Shown piece by piece: positions 15,795-25,359 of a stretch of 64,000 bases of DNA. How positions within the stretch are numbered: position 1 is the stretch's first letter; each line of letters opens with the position of its first letter. The stretch comes from Streptomyces mutomycini (GTDB lineage: Bacteria > Actinomycetota > Actinomycetes > Streptomycetales > Streptomycetaceae), in contig NZ_MAPV01000037.1 of the NCBI RefSeq assembly GCF_001700505.1, positions 58,789 to 122,788 on the forward strand. Reading direction: 5' to 3'. The notes under the pieces are model-generated. The model worked only from the letters and a program-made list of their open reading frames with translations. It ran no database searches and was not told where the DNA came from. The position numbers were made by a program, and so were the translations under genes.

Positions 15795-16703
15795 TCAGGG
15801 CGTCAGGATCAGCTTTCCGGTGGTCCGGCGGGCGAGCAGGTCCTCATGGGCGCGCCGGGCGTCGGCGAGCGGGTAGCTTCCGCCCGCCACGGGCTTGAGG
15901 CGGCCTTCGGCGACCAGGGCGAAGAGCTCCTTGAGGGGGCCGCTCACCGCGCCCGGAGCCGCGAGGGCCGGGCGGAGCCAGAAGCCGACGACGGAGGCGT
16001 TGAGCCGGCCCAGCCGGGCCGGATCGACCGGGGTGAAGCCGGTGCGGGCGGCGTTGCCGTAGGTCACCAGCCGGCCGTAGGACGCGAGGGAGTCCAGGGC
16101 CCGGTCGAAGAGGTCCCCGCCGACGGCGTCCAGGACGACGTCCGCCTTCTCCGCGAGGGGATAGGTGATCACCGCATCCGCGCCGAGGTCCAGGACGAGG
16201 CGCTCCTTGGCCGGGGCGGAGACCTGGGCGAGTACCCGGCCCGCTCCGAACTCCCGGGCCAGCTGGACGGCGAGGCTGCCGACGCCGCCCGCCGCGGAGT
16301 GCACGACGACGCTCTCGCCCCGCTGCAGACGGGCCGACGACCGCAGCAGGTGCCAGGCCGTGAGTCCCTGCATCATCAGGGCGAGTGCCTGGGCGGCACC
16401 GAGCTCCTCGGGGATCTCCAGGACGGCGGACTCCTTGGCGGTCACCTGTTCCGCGTACCCGTGCGAGACCCGGGCCAGCACCCGTCTGCCGTCCGGGGTC
16501 CGGCCCACGACCTCGCTGCCCGGGACGTACGGAAGGGCGTCGGCGCCGAGGTAGGAGCCATCCACCTGATGGGTGTCCGCGAAGTTCACCCCGGCGGCTT
16601 CGACGGTGAGGAGCACCTCCCCGGGGCCGGGCACGGGAGTGGGCAGTTCCACGGGACGGAGTACTTCCGGGCCACCGAAGCGGTCGAACTGGACAGCGAG
16701 CAT
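15795..16703 (-). CDS. Quinone-oxidoreductase-like zinc-binding-family dehydrogenase
   Basis: A 302-residue MDR-superfamily enzyme of the QOR type. It begins MLAVQFDRFGGPEVLRPVEL, has the substrate-domain stretch VEAAGVNFADTHQVDGSY, the NADPH-binding VVVHSAAGGVGSLAVQLA (Rossmann AxxGxxG) and the closing RRTTGKLILTP. It lacks the structural-zinc cysteine cluster, as QORs do. It probably reduces quinones or enals with NADPH. The start at 16703 is chosen by homology-like beginning; no clear ribosome site is visible, so a leaderless mRNA is possible. Confidence 0.88.
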   Translation of the reverse strand: MLAVQFDRFGGPEVLRPVELPTPVPGPGEVLLTVEAAGVNFADTHQVDGSYLGADALPYVPGSEVVGRTPDGRRVLARVSHGYAEQVTAKESAVLEIPEELGAAQALALMMQGLTAWHLLRSSARLQRGESVVVHSAAGGVGSLAVQLAREFGAGRVLAQVSAPAKERLVLDLGADAVITYPLAEKADVVLDAVGGDLFDRALDSLASYGRLVTYGNAARTGFTPVDPARLGRLNASVVGFWLRPALAAPGAVSGPLKELFALVAEGRLKPVAGGSYPLADARRAHEDLLARRTTGKLILTP

Positions 16704-16978
16704 GCCGCACGGTATCGCAGGGCCCCTTGGACCGGCTGGCGAGCAGGCGATCCGCTGCCGGTATCCACTGCCGGTATTGGGCGGAAAAAATCTCCAAAAC
16801 GGCACAAACGGTTTGTTATGGTGCTGACCCTGCGTCGGGGCACGGGGGCACGGAACGGGCAGTCCCCGCCGTAACACCCGGCTTCCCGTACGCACCGGAG
16901 CCGCGGCGGGCCGGGGCAGGACCGCGCGGTACGAATCGCCCATGGCCGCGGCCCGGGGCGGCCTGCAAGACTGCGGCC

Positions 16979-17743
16979 ATGAGCGATCTTCTCAACGACA
17001 GAGTCGTCCTGATCACCGGGGCGAGCAGCGGAATCGGTGCGGCGGCGGCACGGGTGTTCTCCGAGGAGGGCGCGACGGTCGTCCTGGCGGCACGCAGGGA
17101 GGACCGACTGGCCTCGCTGGTCGCCGAATTGAGGGACAAGGGAGCCCAGGCCTCCTACGTCGTCTGTGATGTCACGGTGGCCGAGGACGCCGCCCGTGCC
17201 GTCGGTTTCACGGTCGACACCTACGGGCGCCTCGACTCGGCCTTCAACAACGCGGGGCTCGGAGGCGACCGAACTCCCCTGCACCTCATGGGCGATGACG
17301 TCTACGACGCGGTCATGGACGTCAATGTGCGCGGCGTCTGGAACTGCCTCCGGCACGAGATCGCGGCCATGCTGACGAACCCCGGTAACTGCTCCATCGT
17401 GAACAACAGCAGTGTGGGCGGCCTGGTGGCCATACCGGCGGCCGCGCCCTACATAGCGGCCAAGCACGCAGTCGTCGGCCTCACCAGGGCCGCTGCGGAC
17501 GAGTACGCCCAACAGGGCATCAGGGTCAACGCGGTGGCGCCGGGCACGACCCGCAGTGAGATCACGGCCGACTGGTTCGGGCGCAACCCGGGTCTGGAGG
17601 AGATGGTCAACAGCCGTACGCCGCAGGGCCGTACGGCCGAGCCGGAGGAGATCGCCAACGCTGTCGCCTGGCTGCTCAGCGACCGTTGCCCCTTCCTCAC
17701 CGGAACGGTGATGCCGGTGGACGGCGGTTTCATCAACCAGTAG
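16979..17743 (+). CDS. SDR-family NAD(P)-dependent oxidoreductase
   Basis: A 254-residue classical short-chain dehydrogenase. The cofactor motif is TGASSGIGAAAA (residues 13-24) and NNAG is near 88. The catalytic residues are Ser (IVNNSSVGG), Tyr and Lys (YIAAK), with VNAVAPGTTRSE and the C-terminal FLTGTVMPVDGGF. The gene is convergent with the AfsA-type gene, its stop only 4 nt from that gene's stop. Butyrolactone loci often include an SDR reductase for the 6-keto group, so it may act in that pathway (inference). The substrate is otherwise unknown. Confidence 0.9.
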   Translation: MSDLLNDRVVLITGASSGIGAAAARVFSEEGATVVLAARREDRLASLVAELRDKGAQASYVVCDVTVAEDAARAVGFTVDTYGRLDSAFNNAGLGGDRTPLHLMGDDVYDAVMDVNVRGVWNCLRHEIAAMLTNPGNCSIVNNSSVGGLVAIPAAAPYIAAKHAVVGLTRAAADEYAQQGIRVNAVAPGTTRSEITADWFGRNPGLEEMVNSRTPQGRTAEPEEIANAVAWLLSDRCPFLTGTVMPVDGGFINQ

Positions 17744-17747
17744 GCCG

Positions 17748-18674
17748 TCAGCCGCAGGGGCCGCTCAGCCGGCCCCGGAAGACCGTTTCTCCGTCCTGCG
17801 TCGCCGTGACCAGTACGGAGGTCTCTCCGGGGGCGGCCGGCAGGACCTCGGCCTCGATCCAGCAGGTGCGGTCGAATTCGGCGTACCGCTCGAACGAGCT
17901 GCTGACGGTGGTCGGCTCGAAGGGTGCGGGGTACAGGGCGGCGTGTGCGGCCTGGTGGGCGGCTTCCATCAGGACGAGTCCCGGTACGTGATCGACCGGG
18001 TGGTCGTACAGCACGACGTTGTCGACGTCGTTGCGCAGCTGCCAGCGGAGGGGCCGGTCGCCGGCCGCCAGGACCACGTCGGCCGGGGTGGACCGGCCCA
18101 CGGTGGGCGGGTCCACCGGGGCCGGCAGCGGCCAGCTGTTCCAGTCGAGGTCGAGGTGTCCGCCGCGAAGCCGGCGATAGGCGCGCGGCGAGATCCAGCC
18201 GAACTCGGAGTCCGCCCGTGCGACCATGCTGTCACCTTGCAGGACACGGACGTCCATGCCGAGCGAACTGACGCTCCTACCACGCTTCTTGGGATCAGAG
18301 ACGGAAACCTCGACGGTGAGTTCGCCGGGTCCGTCGGGTGTGACGGTGAATCCCGGCGCGACGGTGAAGTCGAAGTAGTGCAGCAGGGTCTGATCCGAGA
18401 GGGGAACGCCGTACGCCGCGTGCGCGATGACCAGACCGCTCTGCCGGATGGTCTGTGTGAGCACCCGGGACTCGTAGGCGAGACCTGCCGGAGGAGCCGG
18501 CCACCTCGCGGACAGCGAGAACTCGCCATCTTCCCGGCTTCGCCAGGTGGTGAGGAAGACCATGTCGGAGCGTCTGAGGTGGACGTACTCCATGGGGACG
18601 TCGTGCCGGCCCTCTGCCGCGGTCTGCGGCGGACGCGGAACAACGGGTATGTCGGGCACGGCCCTCCTGGGCAT
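17748..18674 (-). CDS. AfsA/ScbA-type gamma-butyrolactone biosynthesis protein
   Basis: A 308-residue protein with two hotdog-like AfsA repeats: VPMEYVHLRRSDMVFLTTW then LTQTIRQSGLVIAHAAYGVP, and a second copy ending in YDHPVDHVPGLVLMEAAHQA. The conserved DHVPGLVLMEA segment is diagnostic. AfsA condenses a beta-ketoacyl group with dihydroxyacetone phosphate to start gamma-butyrolactone autoregulator synthesis. It is divergent from the ScbR-type receptor gene at 18765, the standard arrangement of such quorum systems, with an inverted repeat between them. Confidence 0.92.
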   Translation of the reverse strand: MPRRAVPDIPVVPRPPQTAAEGRHDVPMEYVHLRRSDMVFLTTWRSREDGEFSLSARWPAPPAGLAYESRVLTQTIRQSGLVIAHAAYGVPLSDQTLLHYFDFTVAPGFTVTPDGPGELTVEVSVSDPKKRGRSVSSLGMDVRVLQGDSMVARADSEFGWISPRAYRRLRGGHLDLDWNSWPLPAPVDPPTVGRSTPADVVLAAGDRPLRWQLRNDVDNVVLYDHPVDHVPGLVLMEAAHQAAHAALYPAPFEPTTVSSSFERYAEFDRTCWIEAEVLPAAPGETSVLVTATQDGETVFRGRLSGPCG

Positions 18675-18706
18675 GGCGCAAAATGGTCTTCACGGCGCTG
18701 ATATGA

Positions 18707-18722
18707 TACCGGCTAACCGGTA
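18707..18722. promoter_or_regulatory. Candidate autoregulatory element (ARE) for butyrolactone receptor
   Basis: TACCGGCTAACCGGTA is a perfect inverted repeat (6-bp arms, 4-nt centre) in the 90-nt region between the divergent afsA-like and receptor genes. ACCGG/CCGGT half-sites recall known ARE sites of ArpA/ScbR receptors. Confidence 0.6.
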
Positions 18723-18764
18723 CTTTTTGAAGAAGCGTCAGGCCACATTCAAGGGGAGCGCGAG

Positions 18765-19412
18765 TTGGCACGACAGCAACGGGCGATCCGCACCCGCAGA
18801 ATCTTCCTCAACGCCGCCGCCGAGGTGTTCGACGAGCACGGCTACGACGCCGCCACGATCGCCGCGATCCTCGACCGGGCCGGCCTCACGCGGGGCGCGC
18901 TCTACTTCCACTTCACGTCGAAGGAAGAGCTGGCCCGTGGTGTCCTCCAGGAGGCGGTCACCGCGGACGGGGTCACCCCGCAGACCTTCAAGCTGCAGGA
19001 ATGGGTGGACATAGCTCTCCTGCTCGCCTACCGGCTGCCCCGGGAACCCCTGCTCAGCGCCTCGATCCGGCTGTCCGTCGACCCGCGGGCGCGCGGACTC
19101 TTCGGCACCCGCTGGCCGGACTGGATCGCTCTCGGGACGGAGATGCTGACCGAGGCCAAGGAGCGGGGCGAACTCCTCCCGCACGTCGATCCGGGCGCCA
19201 CGTCCCGCCTCTTCGTCGGGGCGTGGACCGGGGTGCAGCTGGTGACCGAGTCCATGGCGGATCCGCCGGACCTGGTCGCCGAGATCTCCGCGCTCTTCGA
19301 GCTCATCCTCCCCAACAACGCGGTCCCGGGCGTGCTGGCCCGGCTCGACACCTCCCCGCACCGCGCGGCGCGCATCATCGAACAGCAGCAGCGGGTGGCC
19401 GTCGTCACCTGA
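18765..19412 (+). CDS. ScbR/ArpA-type gamma-butyrolactone receptor (TetR family)
   Basis: A 215-residue TetR-family repressor. The DNA-binding domain is ARQQRAIRTRRIFLNAAAEV...GYDAATIAAILDRAGLTRGA followed by LYFHFTSKEELARGVL, the signature of butyrolactone receptors (GALYFHF). The C-terminal ligand domain includes ASIRLSVDPRARGLFG and a tryptophan-bearing AWTGVQLVTESMA. The TTG at 18765 follows AAGGGGA at 18751-18757. It would repress itself and the afsA-like gene until the autoregulator binds (family knowledge). Confidence 0.9.
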   Translation: MARQQRAIRTRRIFLNAAAEVFDEHGYDAATIAAILDRAGLTRGALYFHFTSKEELARGVLQEAVTADGVTPQTFKLQEWVDIALLLAYRLPREPLLSASIRLSVDPRARGLFGTRWPDWIALGTEMLTEAKERGELLPHVDPGATSRLFVGAWTGVQLVTESMADPPDLVAEISALFELILPNNAVPGVLARLDTSPHRAARIIEQQQRVAVVT

Positions 19413-19502
19413 CCGCCCGGCCGGTGCCGCGGATCGCGCTCATGTCACCCGATCAGGTGCGGGGTGCCTGCGACGTGGCTGGTCAGCGCGCATGGTGGCC
19501 CT

Positions 19503-20288
19503 ATGTGGCTTCGCCGAACAGCCGTATGCGCCATGGTCGTGCCGCTGGCGTTCCTGGTGCTGGGGGACGCGCCGGTGCGGCTGGTCGTGCCCGAGCACGC
19601 CACCGCGAAGCCGGCGGACCTGCCCGCGGCACCGCAGCCCGCGATCGTGAGCCGGGCGGAGTGGCACGCGGACGAGAGCCTGGTGAAGGAGGACGCGGTC
19701 TACACGGGGACGGTGAAGGCCGTCTTCGTCCATCACACCGGGCACACCAACGCGTACGACTGCGCCGATGCCCCCGAGATGCTCCGGGCGATGGAGGAGG
19801 CGCACGTACGGGGTGAGGGCTGGGACGACATCGGCTACAACTTCGTCGTCGACCGCTGCGGGACCATATACGAGGGCCGGGCGGGCGGTGTCGGACGCTC
19901 CGTGCGCGGGGCCCACGCCACCGGGTTCAACGCCCACAGCGTGGGGATCGCGGCCCTCGGCACCTTCGAGCCCGGCGTACCGGTGCCGAAGCCGCTCATC
20001 GAGGGGATCGCGAAGGTGGGTGCGTGGAAACTGGACCGCGCCGTCGACCCGCGGGGCTTCGTGCGGATGGTCTCGACGAATGACGAGAGCCTGTACCGGC
20101 GTGGTGAGGTGGTCCACCTCCATGCCGTGGCCGGTCACCGCGACACCTTCTCGACGTACTGCCCCGGCGAAGCCCTCTACGCCGAACTGCCCGCGATCCG
20201 GGCGGAGATGGTCAGGCTGCGGGACGTGAGGAAGAAGCCGGCCGGGGCACGGAGCGGGGCAGCCCCTACCGCGCGACGTACTGGGTGA
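19503..20288 (+). CDS. Secreted PGRP-type N-acetylmuramoyl-L-alanine amidase
   Basis: A 261-residue exported protein. A signal peptide (MWLRRTAVCAMVVPLAFLVL) precedes an amidase_2/PGRP domain. That domain starts IVSRAEWHADESL, carries a zinc histidine in AVFVHHTGHTN, the family's DDIGYNFVVDRCGTIYEGR and the C-terminal zinc ligands in AVAGHRDTFSTYCPG (His and Cys). It would cleave the lactyl amide bond of peptidoglycan outside the cell. The ATG at 19503 lies at the signal peptide. The last 20 residues overlap the convergent PH-domain gene by 23 nt. Confidence 0.92.
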   Translation: MWLRRTAVCAMVVPLAFLVLGDAPVRLVVPEHATAKPADLPAAPQPAIVSRAEWHADESLVKEDAVYTGTVKAVFVHHTGHTNAYDCADAPEMLRAMEEAHVRGEGWDDIGYNFVVDRCGTIYEGRAGGVGRSVRGAHATGFNAHSVGIAALGTFEPGVPVPKPLIEGIAKVGAWKLDRAVDPRGFVRMVSTNDESLYRRGEVVHLHAVAGHRDTFSTYCPGEALYAELPAIRAEMVRLRDVRKKPAGARSGAAPTARRTG

Positions 20289-20631
20289 GGACGGCCTGTA
20301 CCTCGTAGATGTCGACGCCCTTCGTGAACGTCTTCTGGATCGGGGTGGCGGATCCGGAGATCCAGATCTTGAGCTCGGCGTCCAGGTCGAAGGTGCCGGC
20401 GGTCTCCACCGCGAAGTGCGTGATGCTCCGGTACGGGACCGAGTGGTACTCCACCTTCTTGCCCGTGATGCCCTGCTTGTCGATGAGGACGAGCCTGCGG
20501 TCGGTGAAGAGGATCGTGTCGCGGATCAGCAGATACGCGGCGTGCACCTGCTCTCCGGGCCCGAGAAGCCGCGCGTAGTCACGCTGCGCGGCGGCCGGAT
20601 CGACGGTGTGCGCGTTGCCGAACAGTGCCAT
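20266..20631 (-). CDS. Bacterial PH-domain protein
   Basis: A 121-residue soluble protein. After 40 residues (MALFGNAHTVDPAAAQRDY, ARLLGPGEQVHAAYLLIRD) the strand pattern LFTDRRLVLIDKQGITGKKV, EYHSVPYRSITHFAVETAG and LKIWISGS is a bacterial pleckstrin-homology fold (bPH/YokE-like). Its last segment is TFTKGVDIYEVQAVLTQYVA. The function in bacteria is unknown. The start at 20631 is supported by GGTGGGGG upstream. Confidence 0.85.
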   Translation of the reverse strand: MALFGNAHTVDPAAAQRDYARLLGPGEQVHAAYLLIRDTILFTDRRLVLIDKQGITGKKVEYHSVPYRSITHFAVETAGTFDLDAELKIWISGSATPIQKTFTKGVDIYEVQAVLTQYVAR

Positions 20632-20633
20632 GA

Positions 20634-21644
<1,011 letters not shown>

Positions 21645-21728
21645 ACCGTGGCGGCCGCCGCGAGGTACACGCGTCGCACGGAAGAGGCCGGCTCTGCCGT
21701 CCGGATCAGATGTGACCGTGGATGTCAC

Positions 21729-21944
21729 TCACCGGCCGACATGTGCGTCCCGGGCAGCGCCGGACGACGCGCCGGACTCCGCCTCGCAGCTGTGGCACTC
21801 AGGGTTGTGACAGGGGCCCGGGCCCCAGTGCGGGACGAAGATGCCGAGGGTCTTGTGCCGCGTCAGTGTGGTCGCGACGGGCTGCTTGCAGGCCGGACAC
21901 ACGTACTCCGCCTGCCGATCGGTCTGACGCTTGGTTCTGGCCAT
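21729..21944 (-). CDS. Small zinc-ribbon-like protein
   Basis: A 71-residue protein with paired cysteines: EYVCPACKQPV (CxxC, residues 14-17) and later GPGPCHNPECHSCEAES (several Cys/His). The spacing suggests one zinc ribbon. The N-terminus is basic (MARTKRQTDRQ). I recognise no named family; such proteins often bind nucleic acid. The ATG at 21944 is chosen because the upstream in-frame sequence overlaps a promoter-like AT-rich region. It is divergent from the HAD hydrolase gene. Confidence 0.65.
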   Translation of the reverse strand: MARTKRQTDRQAEYVCPACKQPVATTLTRHKTLGIFVPHWGPGPCHNPECHSCEAESGASSGAARDAHVGR

Positions 21945-22118
21945 AGCTTTACGGTAGCTCCGAAGGTGATATAGGGAAACTTTTCCGACTTTTTGCCAGG
22001 GCTGCTCCAAGAGCCCGCCGCAGGAACGGTGCATCCGCCCCGGAGCCACGAGGAGCGGTCCGGGCGGGAACCTGGTGCCATGGAACGGGGGACGCTTCGA
22101 CGAAGGGACCACCCGGTC

Positions 22119-22880
22119 ATGGCACGCGCACCGTCACCGGCCGCAGTCCTGCTCTCCGTGCACGCCGTGGTCTTCGACACGGACGGCGTGATCACCGACT
22201 CCGCCCCGGCGCACGCCTCGGCCTGGAAGGTCGCATTCGATGCCTGTCTGGACACCCACGAAGGGCAGCGGCCCTTCGACGAGACGGAGGACTACCGGCG
22301 CTACGTCGACGGCAGGTCGCGCAAGGACGGCGCCGCCGCCTTCCTCGAGTCCAGGGGGCTCGACCTCCCCGACGGCAGCCCCGACGACCCCCCGGGCACG
22401 GGGACGGTGTGGGCCGTCGCCGCGCGCAAGGACGAGGCGTTCACCCGGAGCCTGCGCACCCGTCCGATCGCGGTCTGGCCCGGGACGGTCCGCCTCCTGC
22501 ACGTGCTGTACGACGCGCGCGTGCCGTTCGCCGCGGCGTCGGCCTCCCGGCACGCCACCGAGCTGCTGGCCGGAGCCGGTCTCCTCGACCTGTTCACGGC
22601 GGTCGTCGACGGCAACGAGGCGCGCCGTCTGGAGCTGCCCGGCAAACCGGACCCGGCCCTGTTCACCGAGACGGCACGGCGCCTGGGAGTCCCGGCGGGG
22701 GACACAGCCGTCGTGGAGGACGCACTGGCCGGGGTGGAGGCAGGCCGGCGAGGTGGCTTCGGACTGGTTGTCGGAGTGGACCGGTCGGACAGTGCCCGGG
22801 GTGCCGCCGACCTGCGTCGCCACGGGGCGGACCTGGTGGTGGCCGACCCGGGGGATCTGCTGATCAACGGGGAGGACTGA
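22119..22880 (+). CDS. HAD-family beta-phosphoglucomutase-like hydrolase
   Basis: A 253-residue HAD phosphatase/mutase. Motif I is VVFDTDGVITDSAP (nucleophile Asp near residue 21), motif II is AAASASRH, motif III is the Lys of LPGKPDPALF, and motif IV is VVEDALAGVEAGRRGGF. The helical cap carries FDETEDYRRYVDGRSRKDGA. These fit beta-PGM of the type paired with GH65 phosphorylases. Its TGA overlaps the next gene's ATG (TGATG at 22878), so translation is coupled. It would turn beta-glucose 1-phosphate into glucose 6-phosphate. GAAGGGA precedes the ATG at 22119. Confidence 0.9.
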   Translation: MARAPSPAAVLLSVHAVVFDTDGVITDSAPAHASAWKVAFDACLDTHEGQRPFDETEDYRRYVDGRSRKDGAAAFLESRGLDLPDGSPDDPPGTGTVWAVAARKDEAFTRSLRTRPIAVWPGTVRLLHVLYDARVPFAAASASRHATELLAGAGLLDLFTAVVDGNEARRLELPGKPDPALFTETARRLGVPAGDTAVVEDALAGVEAGRRGGFGLVVGVDRSDSARGAADLRRHGADLVVADPGDLLINGED

Positions 22881-25309
22881 TGGCGCGCGGCTGGATCTGG
22901 GCGTACGAGGGATACGACCCGGAGAAGGAACGCCTGCGCGAAGCGCTGTGCACCCTCGGCAACGGCTACTTCGCCACCCGGGGAGCCGCCCCCGAGACAC
23001 CCGCGGGCGAGACGCACTACCCGGGTACCTACGTGGCCGGCTGCTACAACCGGCTGACCTCGACCGTCCAGGGCCGGCAGGTCGAGAACGAGGACATGGT
23101 CAACCTTCCCGACTGGCTGCCGCTGCGCTACCGCATCCATCCCGCCGGTTCCCGCCCCGGCCCGTGGCTCACCCCCGACCACGCCCACCTCGTGGACCAC
23201 CGGCAGTCGCTCGACCTGCGCGGCGGGACGCTGTCCCGGCGCTCGGTGTACGAGGACCGGAAGGGCCGGCGGCTGACGGTCGAGCAGGAGCGCCTGGTGC
23301 ACATGGGCGACCCCCATCTCGCGGCGCTGCACACGGTGTTCACCGCCGAGGGCTGGTCGGGGGAGCTGGAGGTGGAGTCGGGGATCGACGGCGACGTGCG
23401 CAACGCGGGGGTCGCGCGCTACCGGGAGCTGGCCAACCGCCACCTCGCCGGATGGGAGACCGGCACGGAGTCGGAGTCGGTGGTGTGGCTGCGCTGCCGC
23501 ACGGTGGAGTCGGACATCGGTGTCGCCCTGGCCGCCCGCACCGTGGCCTTCTGCGGCCCGGAACACGACGGCCGGCACAAAGCCGAACCCCGGCAGGAGC
23601 CGCGCACGGTCCACCAGACACTGCTGCTCCCGCTGGCCCCGGCCTCCGACGCCGTGGTCGACAAGACGGTCGCCCTCTTCACCTCGCGGGACCCGGCGAT
23701 CGGCAGCCCGCTGCGGGCCGCCGTGTCCGCGGTCGAAGGCGCTCCGCCGTACGCCCTGCTGCTGGCCTCGCACCGCCGGGCCTGGGTGGATCTGTGGCAT
23801 CAGGTCAAGCTGGAGGTGCCGGGCGAGCCCGGACACATCCTGCGGCTGCACCTCTTCCACGTGCTCCAGACCCTCTCCCCGCACACCGCGGAACTCGACG
23901 TCGGGGTGCCTGCCAGAGGGCTGCACGGAGAGGCGTACCGGGGGCACGTCTTCTGGGACGAGCTGTTCGTCCTGCCCTTCCTGAATCTGCATCTCCCGGA
24001 GATATCAAGGGGGTTGCTCGACTACCGGCACCGGCGGCTCCCTGCGGCCTGTGCCGCCGCGCGGGCGGTGGGCAGGGCCGGGGCGATGTATCCGTGGCAG
24101 AGCGCCGACGAGGGGCGGGAGGAGACACAGGAGGTCCATCTCAACCCGCGCTCGGGGCACTGGCTGCCCGACCGTTCACGGCTGCAGCACCACGTCGGGA
24201 CGGCGGTGGCGTACAACGTGTGGCAGTACTGCCAGGCGACCGGCGACACGGAGTACCTCTACTCCAAGGGCGCCGAGATGCTGATGCAGATCGCCCGCTT
24301 CTGGGCGGACAGCGCCGAGTGGGACGACACCGTCGCGCGGTACCGCATCCGGGGTGTCGTCGGGCCGGACGAATACCACACCGCCTATCCGGACTCCGAA
24401 GCCGACGGGCTGGACGACAACACGTACACGAACGTGTCGGCGGCCTGGGTGCTGGCGCGGGCCGGTGAGCTCTGCCGCGACCTGCCGGCGAGCCGCCGCG
24501 GGCAGCTCCTCGAGCTGATCCGGCTGGACCCGGCGGAGCTGGACCACTGGGAGGACGTCTCGCGCCGGCTGTACGTGCCCCACCACCGGGGTGTCATCAG
24601 CCAGTTCGACCGCTACGGGGACCTGGCCGAGCTGGACTGGGACGGGTACCGGGGGCGGTACGGCGACATCCGTCGTCTCGACCGGATCCTGGAGGCGGAG
24701 GGCGACACCGTCAACCGCTACCAGGCGTCCAAGCAGGCCGATGTGCTGATGCTCGGCTACCTGTTCTCACCCAAGGAGCTCGCCGCGCTGTTCCGGCGGC
24801 TCGGCCACGAACTCGACGACGACAGCTGGCGGGCCACCGTCGACTACTACGTGAGGCGTACGAGCCACGGCTCCACGCTCAGCTCCCTCGTGCACGCCTG
24901 GGTGCTGGCCCGGGTGCACCGCGAAGACGCCTGGGCGTACTGCGAGGAGGCGCTGATCGGCGACGTGGCCGACATCCAGGGCGGCACGACCGAGGAGGGC
25001 ATCCACCTCGGCGCGATGGCGGGCACCCTCGACTTCGTGCAGCGCGGGATGACGGGCCTGGAGACCCGTGACGACGCCCTGTGGCTCGCGCCGGCCACGC
25101 TGCCCCAGCTCTCGAAGTTCCGGATGCGGCTCCGCTTCCGCCGGCACTGGGACGTGGATATGCGCCTGCGGGCCGAGCGTCTGCGGATCGCCGTGCCGGA
25201 CTCGGAACGGCCGGGTGTGCGGGTCAGGCTCGACGGCAGCGCGTACGTCGTCGCTCCGGGCACGGCGCGGTGGCTGGAGCTGCCGACCGACATGCCCGGA
25301 GGGACGTGA
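22880..25309 (+). CDS. GH65 glycoside phosphorylase/hydrolase
   Basis: An 809-residue enzyme of glycoside hydrolase family 65. The N-terminal beta-sandwich begins YEGYDPEKERLREALCTLGN. The catalytic (alpha/alpha)6 barrel has the general-acid glutamate near residue 498 in VVGPDEYHTAYPDSEADGLD, the family's KQADVLMLGYL and the phosphate-site-like SHGSTLSSLVHAW, and a C-terminal beta domain follows. It would phosphorolyse an alpha-glucoside (trehalose, kojibiose, nigerose or maltose) to beta-glucose 1-phosphate, which the upstream mutase then uses. The exact sugar cannot be assigned by eye. Confidence 0.92.
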   Translation: MARGWIWAYEGYDPEKERLREALCTLGNGYFATRGAAPETPAGETHYPGTYVAGCYNRLTSTVQGRQVENEDMVNLPDWLPLRYRIHPAGSRPGPWLTPDHAHLVDHRQSLDLRGGTLSRRSVYEDRKGRRLTVEQERLVHMGDPHLAALHTVFTAEGWSGELEVESGIDGDVRNAGVARYRELANRHLAGWETGTESESVVWLRCRTVESDIGVALAARTVAFCGPEHDGRHKAEPRQEPRTVHQTLLLPLAPASDAVVDKTVALFTSRDPAIGSPLRAAVSAVEGAPPYALLLASHRRAWVDLWHQVKLEVPGEPGHILRLHLFHVLQTLSPHTAELDVGVPARGLHGEAYRGHVFWDELFVLPFLNLHLPEISRGLLDYRHRRLPAACAAARAVGRAGAMYPWQSADEGREETQEVHLNPRSGHWLPDRSRLQHHVGTAVAYNVWQYCQATGDTEYLYSKGAEMLMQIARFWADSAEWDDTVARYRIRGVVGPDEYHTAYPDSEADGLDDNTYTNVSAAWVLARAGELCRDLPASRRGQLLELIRLDPAELDHWEDVSRRLYVPHHRGVISQFDRYGDLAELDWDGYRGRYGDIRRLDRILEAEGDTVNRYQASKQADVLMLGYLFSPKELAALFRRLGHELDDDSWRATVDYYVRRTSHGSTLSSLVHAWVLARVHREDAWAYCEEALIGDVADIQGGTTEEGIHLGAMAGTLDFVQRGMTGLETRDDALWLAPATLPQLSKFRMRLRFRRHWDVDMRLRAERLRIAVPDSERPGVRVRLDGSAYVVAPGTARWLELPTDMPGGT

Positions 25310-25359
25310 ACGGACCTCCCGGGGAGGCTGGTTCACGGGGGGCCGTTCACGCGGGCCGT

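Noticed and set aside
16805..16815. CAAACGGTTTG palindrome as a second butyrolactone-receptor site
   Set aside because: Only 5-bp arms and a weak match to known sites; it may simply be part of the promoter region of the divergent genes.
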